Below the pieces are notes generated by a model. The model had not been told where the DNA came from. It saw only the letters and a list, made by a program, of their open reading frames with translations, and did no database searches. A stretch of 64,000 nucleotides of DNA from Herpetosiphon llansteffanensis (lineage in GTDB: Bacteria; Chloroflexota; Chloroflexia; Chloroflexales; Herpetosiphonaceae), in the NCBI RefSeq assembly GCF_003205875.1, contig NZ_PUBZ01000082.1:43040-107039 (forward strand), in the 5' to 3' direction. Below are positions 63,276 through 64,000 of the stretch, in pieces; the first letter of the stretch is position 1, and each line of letters begins with the position of its first letter. Made by a program: the position numbers and the translations under genes.

Positions 63276-63656
63276 ATGAGTTTGCATTCTCAAGCAGTCC
63301 ATTTTCCCATTGCACTCTTGCTGGTTAGCTCAATTTTGACCTTGTGGAACGAGCGCCGCCCGCATCACGAGCTAGCAATTACCGCTCGTTGGTGTTTGAA
63401 CATTGGCTGGTGGAGTAGCCTGCTGGCGGTTATGACTGGCATTTTAGCCGTTGCTCTTGCCTTCGACCAAATTCGCCAGCAATTAACCTGGATTAATAGC
63501 CATGCGGTGGTTAGCCTGAGTTTGGTGGCGGTCTATTGGCGCTTGGTGTTGGGCAAGCCATTGCCTGCGGCAGCCCAAAAACGCCGCCATATCGTTGGCA
63601 TCGGGTTAATTGTGCTTGCTGGCTGGCTTGGTGGCCAATTGAGCGAGCGAATCTGA
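63276..63656 (+). CDS. DUF2231-like membrane protein
   Basis: 126 aa with four hydrophobic helices. The N-terminal VHFPIALLLVSSILTLWNER is the DUF2231 hallmark, and a second conserved His lies in INSHAVVSLSLV, as expected of family members with possible haem ligation. GGAG lies upstream and the start is 2 bp after the histidine kinase stop, so they are one operon; it may be a redox or membrane partner of the sensor. Confidence 0.75.
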   Translation: MSLHSQAVHFPIALLLVSSILTLWNERRPHHELAITARWCLNIGWWSSLLAVMTGILAVALAFDQIRQQLTWINSHAVVSLSLVAVYWRLVLGKPLPAAAQKRRHIVGIGLIVLAGWLGGQLSERI

Positions 63657-63766
63657 TCCACGAAGGACACGAAGAGCACGAAGGGAGATAGGCTATAGGC
63701 TCTAGGCTTTTGGCTTTCGGGAATTCTTGACGTACCACAAAACGTTCCGCTAGCCCATAGCCTTCA
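63657..63766. repeat. Intergenic nonamer/heptamer repeats
   Basis: CACGAAGGA nonamers (63659-63686), TAGGCTA/TAGGCTC heptamers (63690-63708) and CCGCTAGCCCATAGCC (63748 onward, also present near 5910). Same module system as at 5726-6175. No gene. Confidence 0.75.
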
Positions 63767-64000
63767 GCCTATAGCCCTCCCCTTACAAGAGCGATTGGTC
63801 GGCTGTGGAACATGCCCTCACCCCCCAGCCCCCTCTCCCACTGAAGGCGGGCGAGGGGGAGCCGACCATTGTGTACCGATGAATTGCGCAAGAACCACCG
63901 ACTTAAAGCCCCTCGCCCGCGTTCAGTGGGAGAGGGGGCTGGGGGGTGAGGGCATGTTCCACAGCCGACCAATCGCTCTTGTAAGGGGAGGGCTATAGGC
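63767..64000. mobile_element. MITE-like inverted-repeat element (92-bp arms)
   Basis: Left arm 63767-63858 and right arm 63909-64000 are reverse complements with one mismatch in 92, around a 50-bp loop. The right arm reaches the window end and may continue. Each arm contains CCCTCACCCCCCAGCCCCC, a motif found widely as an interspersed palindromic repeat in bacterial genomes. Because of the symmetry both strands encode the same short peptide (MVGCGTCPHPPAPSPTE), which is an artefact. No transposase gene; could be a non-autonomous mobile element. Confidence 0.8.

Noticed and set aside
63769..63998. Two 67-aa open frames, one on each strand, with nearly the same sequence
   Set aside because: They are the direct consequence of the palindromic element; the peptide is repeat-derived, not a gene.

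Overview
The window looks like a chromosomal segment of a filamentous, monoderm Chloroflexota bacterium, most like Herpetosiphon. This is an inference from gene content, with no database search behind it. The signs are a Gram-positive-type division and cell-wall (dcw) cluster with a small basic protein gene, many large TPR and signalling proteins, and lipoprotein-based peptide uptake with no outer-membrane genes. Intergenic DNA is also packed with heptamer and nonamer tandem repeats. Neighbouring genes are moderately GC-rich; one gene (13474-14334) is strikingly AT-rich.

Layout. 1-2854: two tandem paralogues of unknown function and an internally duplicated DUF6915-like protein. 2913-5705: a LysR regulator divergent from an SdhA/FrdA-type flavoprotein, with a perfect T-N11-A dyad between them. 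5726-6175: a repeat block. 6298-13323: SPFH membrane protein, pseudouridine-kinase-like PfkB enzyme, REC-GGDEF regulator and a translationally coupled giant TPR membrane protein. 13280-14389: an AT-rich HNH nuclease gene bracketed by a 50-bp duplication of the 3' end of that TPR gene. 14714-20368: acyl-CoA dehydrogenase, methyltransferase, Ser/Thr kinase with TPRs, small membrane protein, peptide deformylase. 20360-26671 (minus): small orphan protein, G3E GTPase, orphan, MalT-like regulator, guaA. 27299-30518 (minus): scpA, a GDH-family enzyme with substituted substrate lysines, and a PGPGW/2H-like fusion. 30585-38961 (minus): a complete peptide ABC transporter (two binding proteins, two permeases, two ATPases).

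39293-59904 (minus) is the dcw cluster. In transcription order it runs mraZ, rsmH, ftsL, ftsI, murF, mraY, murD, rhomboid protease, ftsW, murG, CvpA-like, murC, TPR protein, murB, ddl, ftsQ, sbp, ftsA, ftsZ. murE is missing, and the rhomboid, CvpA-like and TPR genes are unusual additions. A TTGAAA-N17-TATAAT promoter followed by three TGGGG boxes with a 10-bp period marks the MraZ-controlled start. A second promoter precedes ftsA-ftsZ and a strong hairpin follows ftsZ. ftsW and murG overlap out of frame by 317 nt, and the overlap coincides with a low-complexity insertion inside MurG.

Divergent from mraZ are a hybrid sensor histidine kinase and a DUF2231-like membrane protein (60205-63656). 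The window ends in a repeat block and a 234-bp near-perfect inverted-repeat element.

The best candidates for something undescribed are the HNH/gene-end-duplication cassette, the ftsW/murG overprint, and the shared intergenic repeat system. No tRNA, rRNA or CRISPR array was found.
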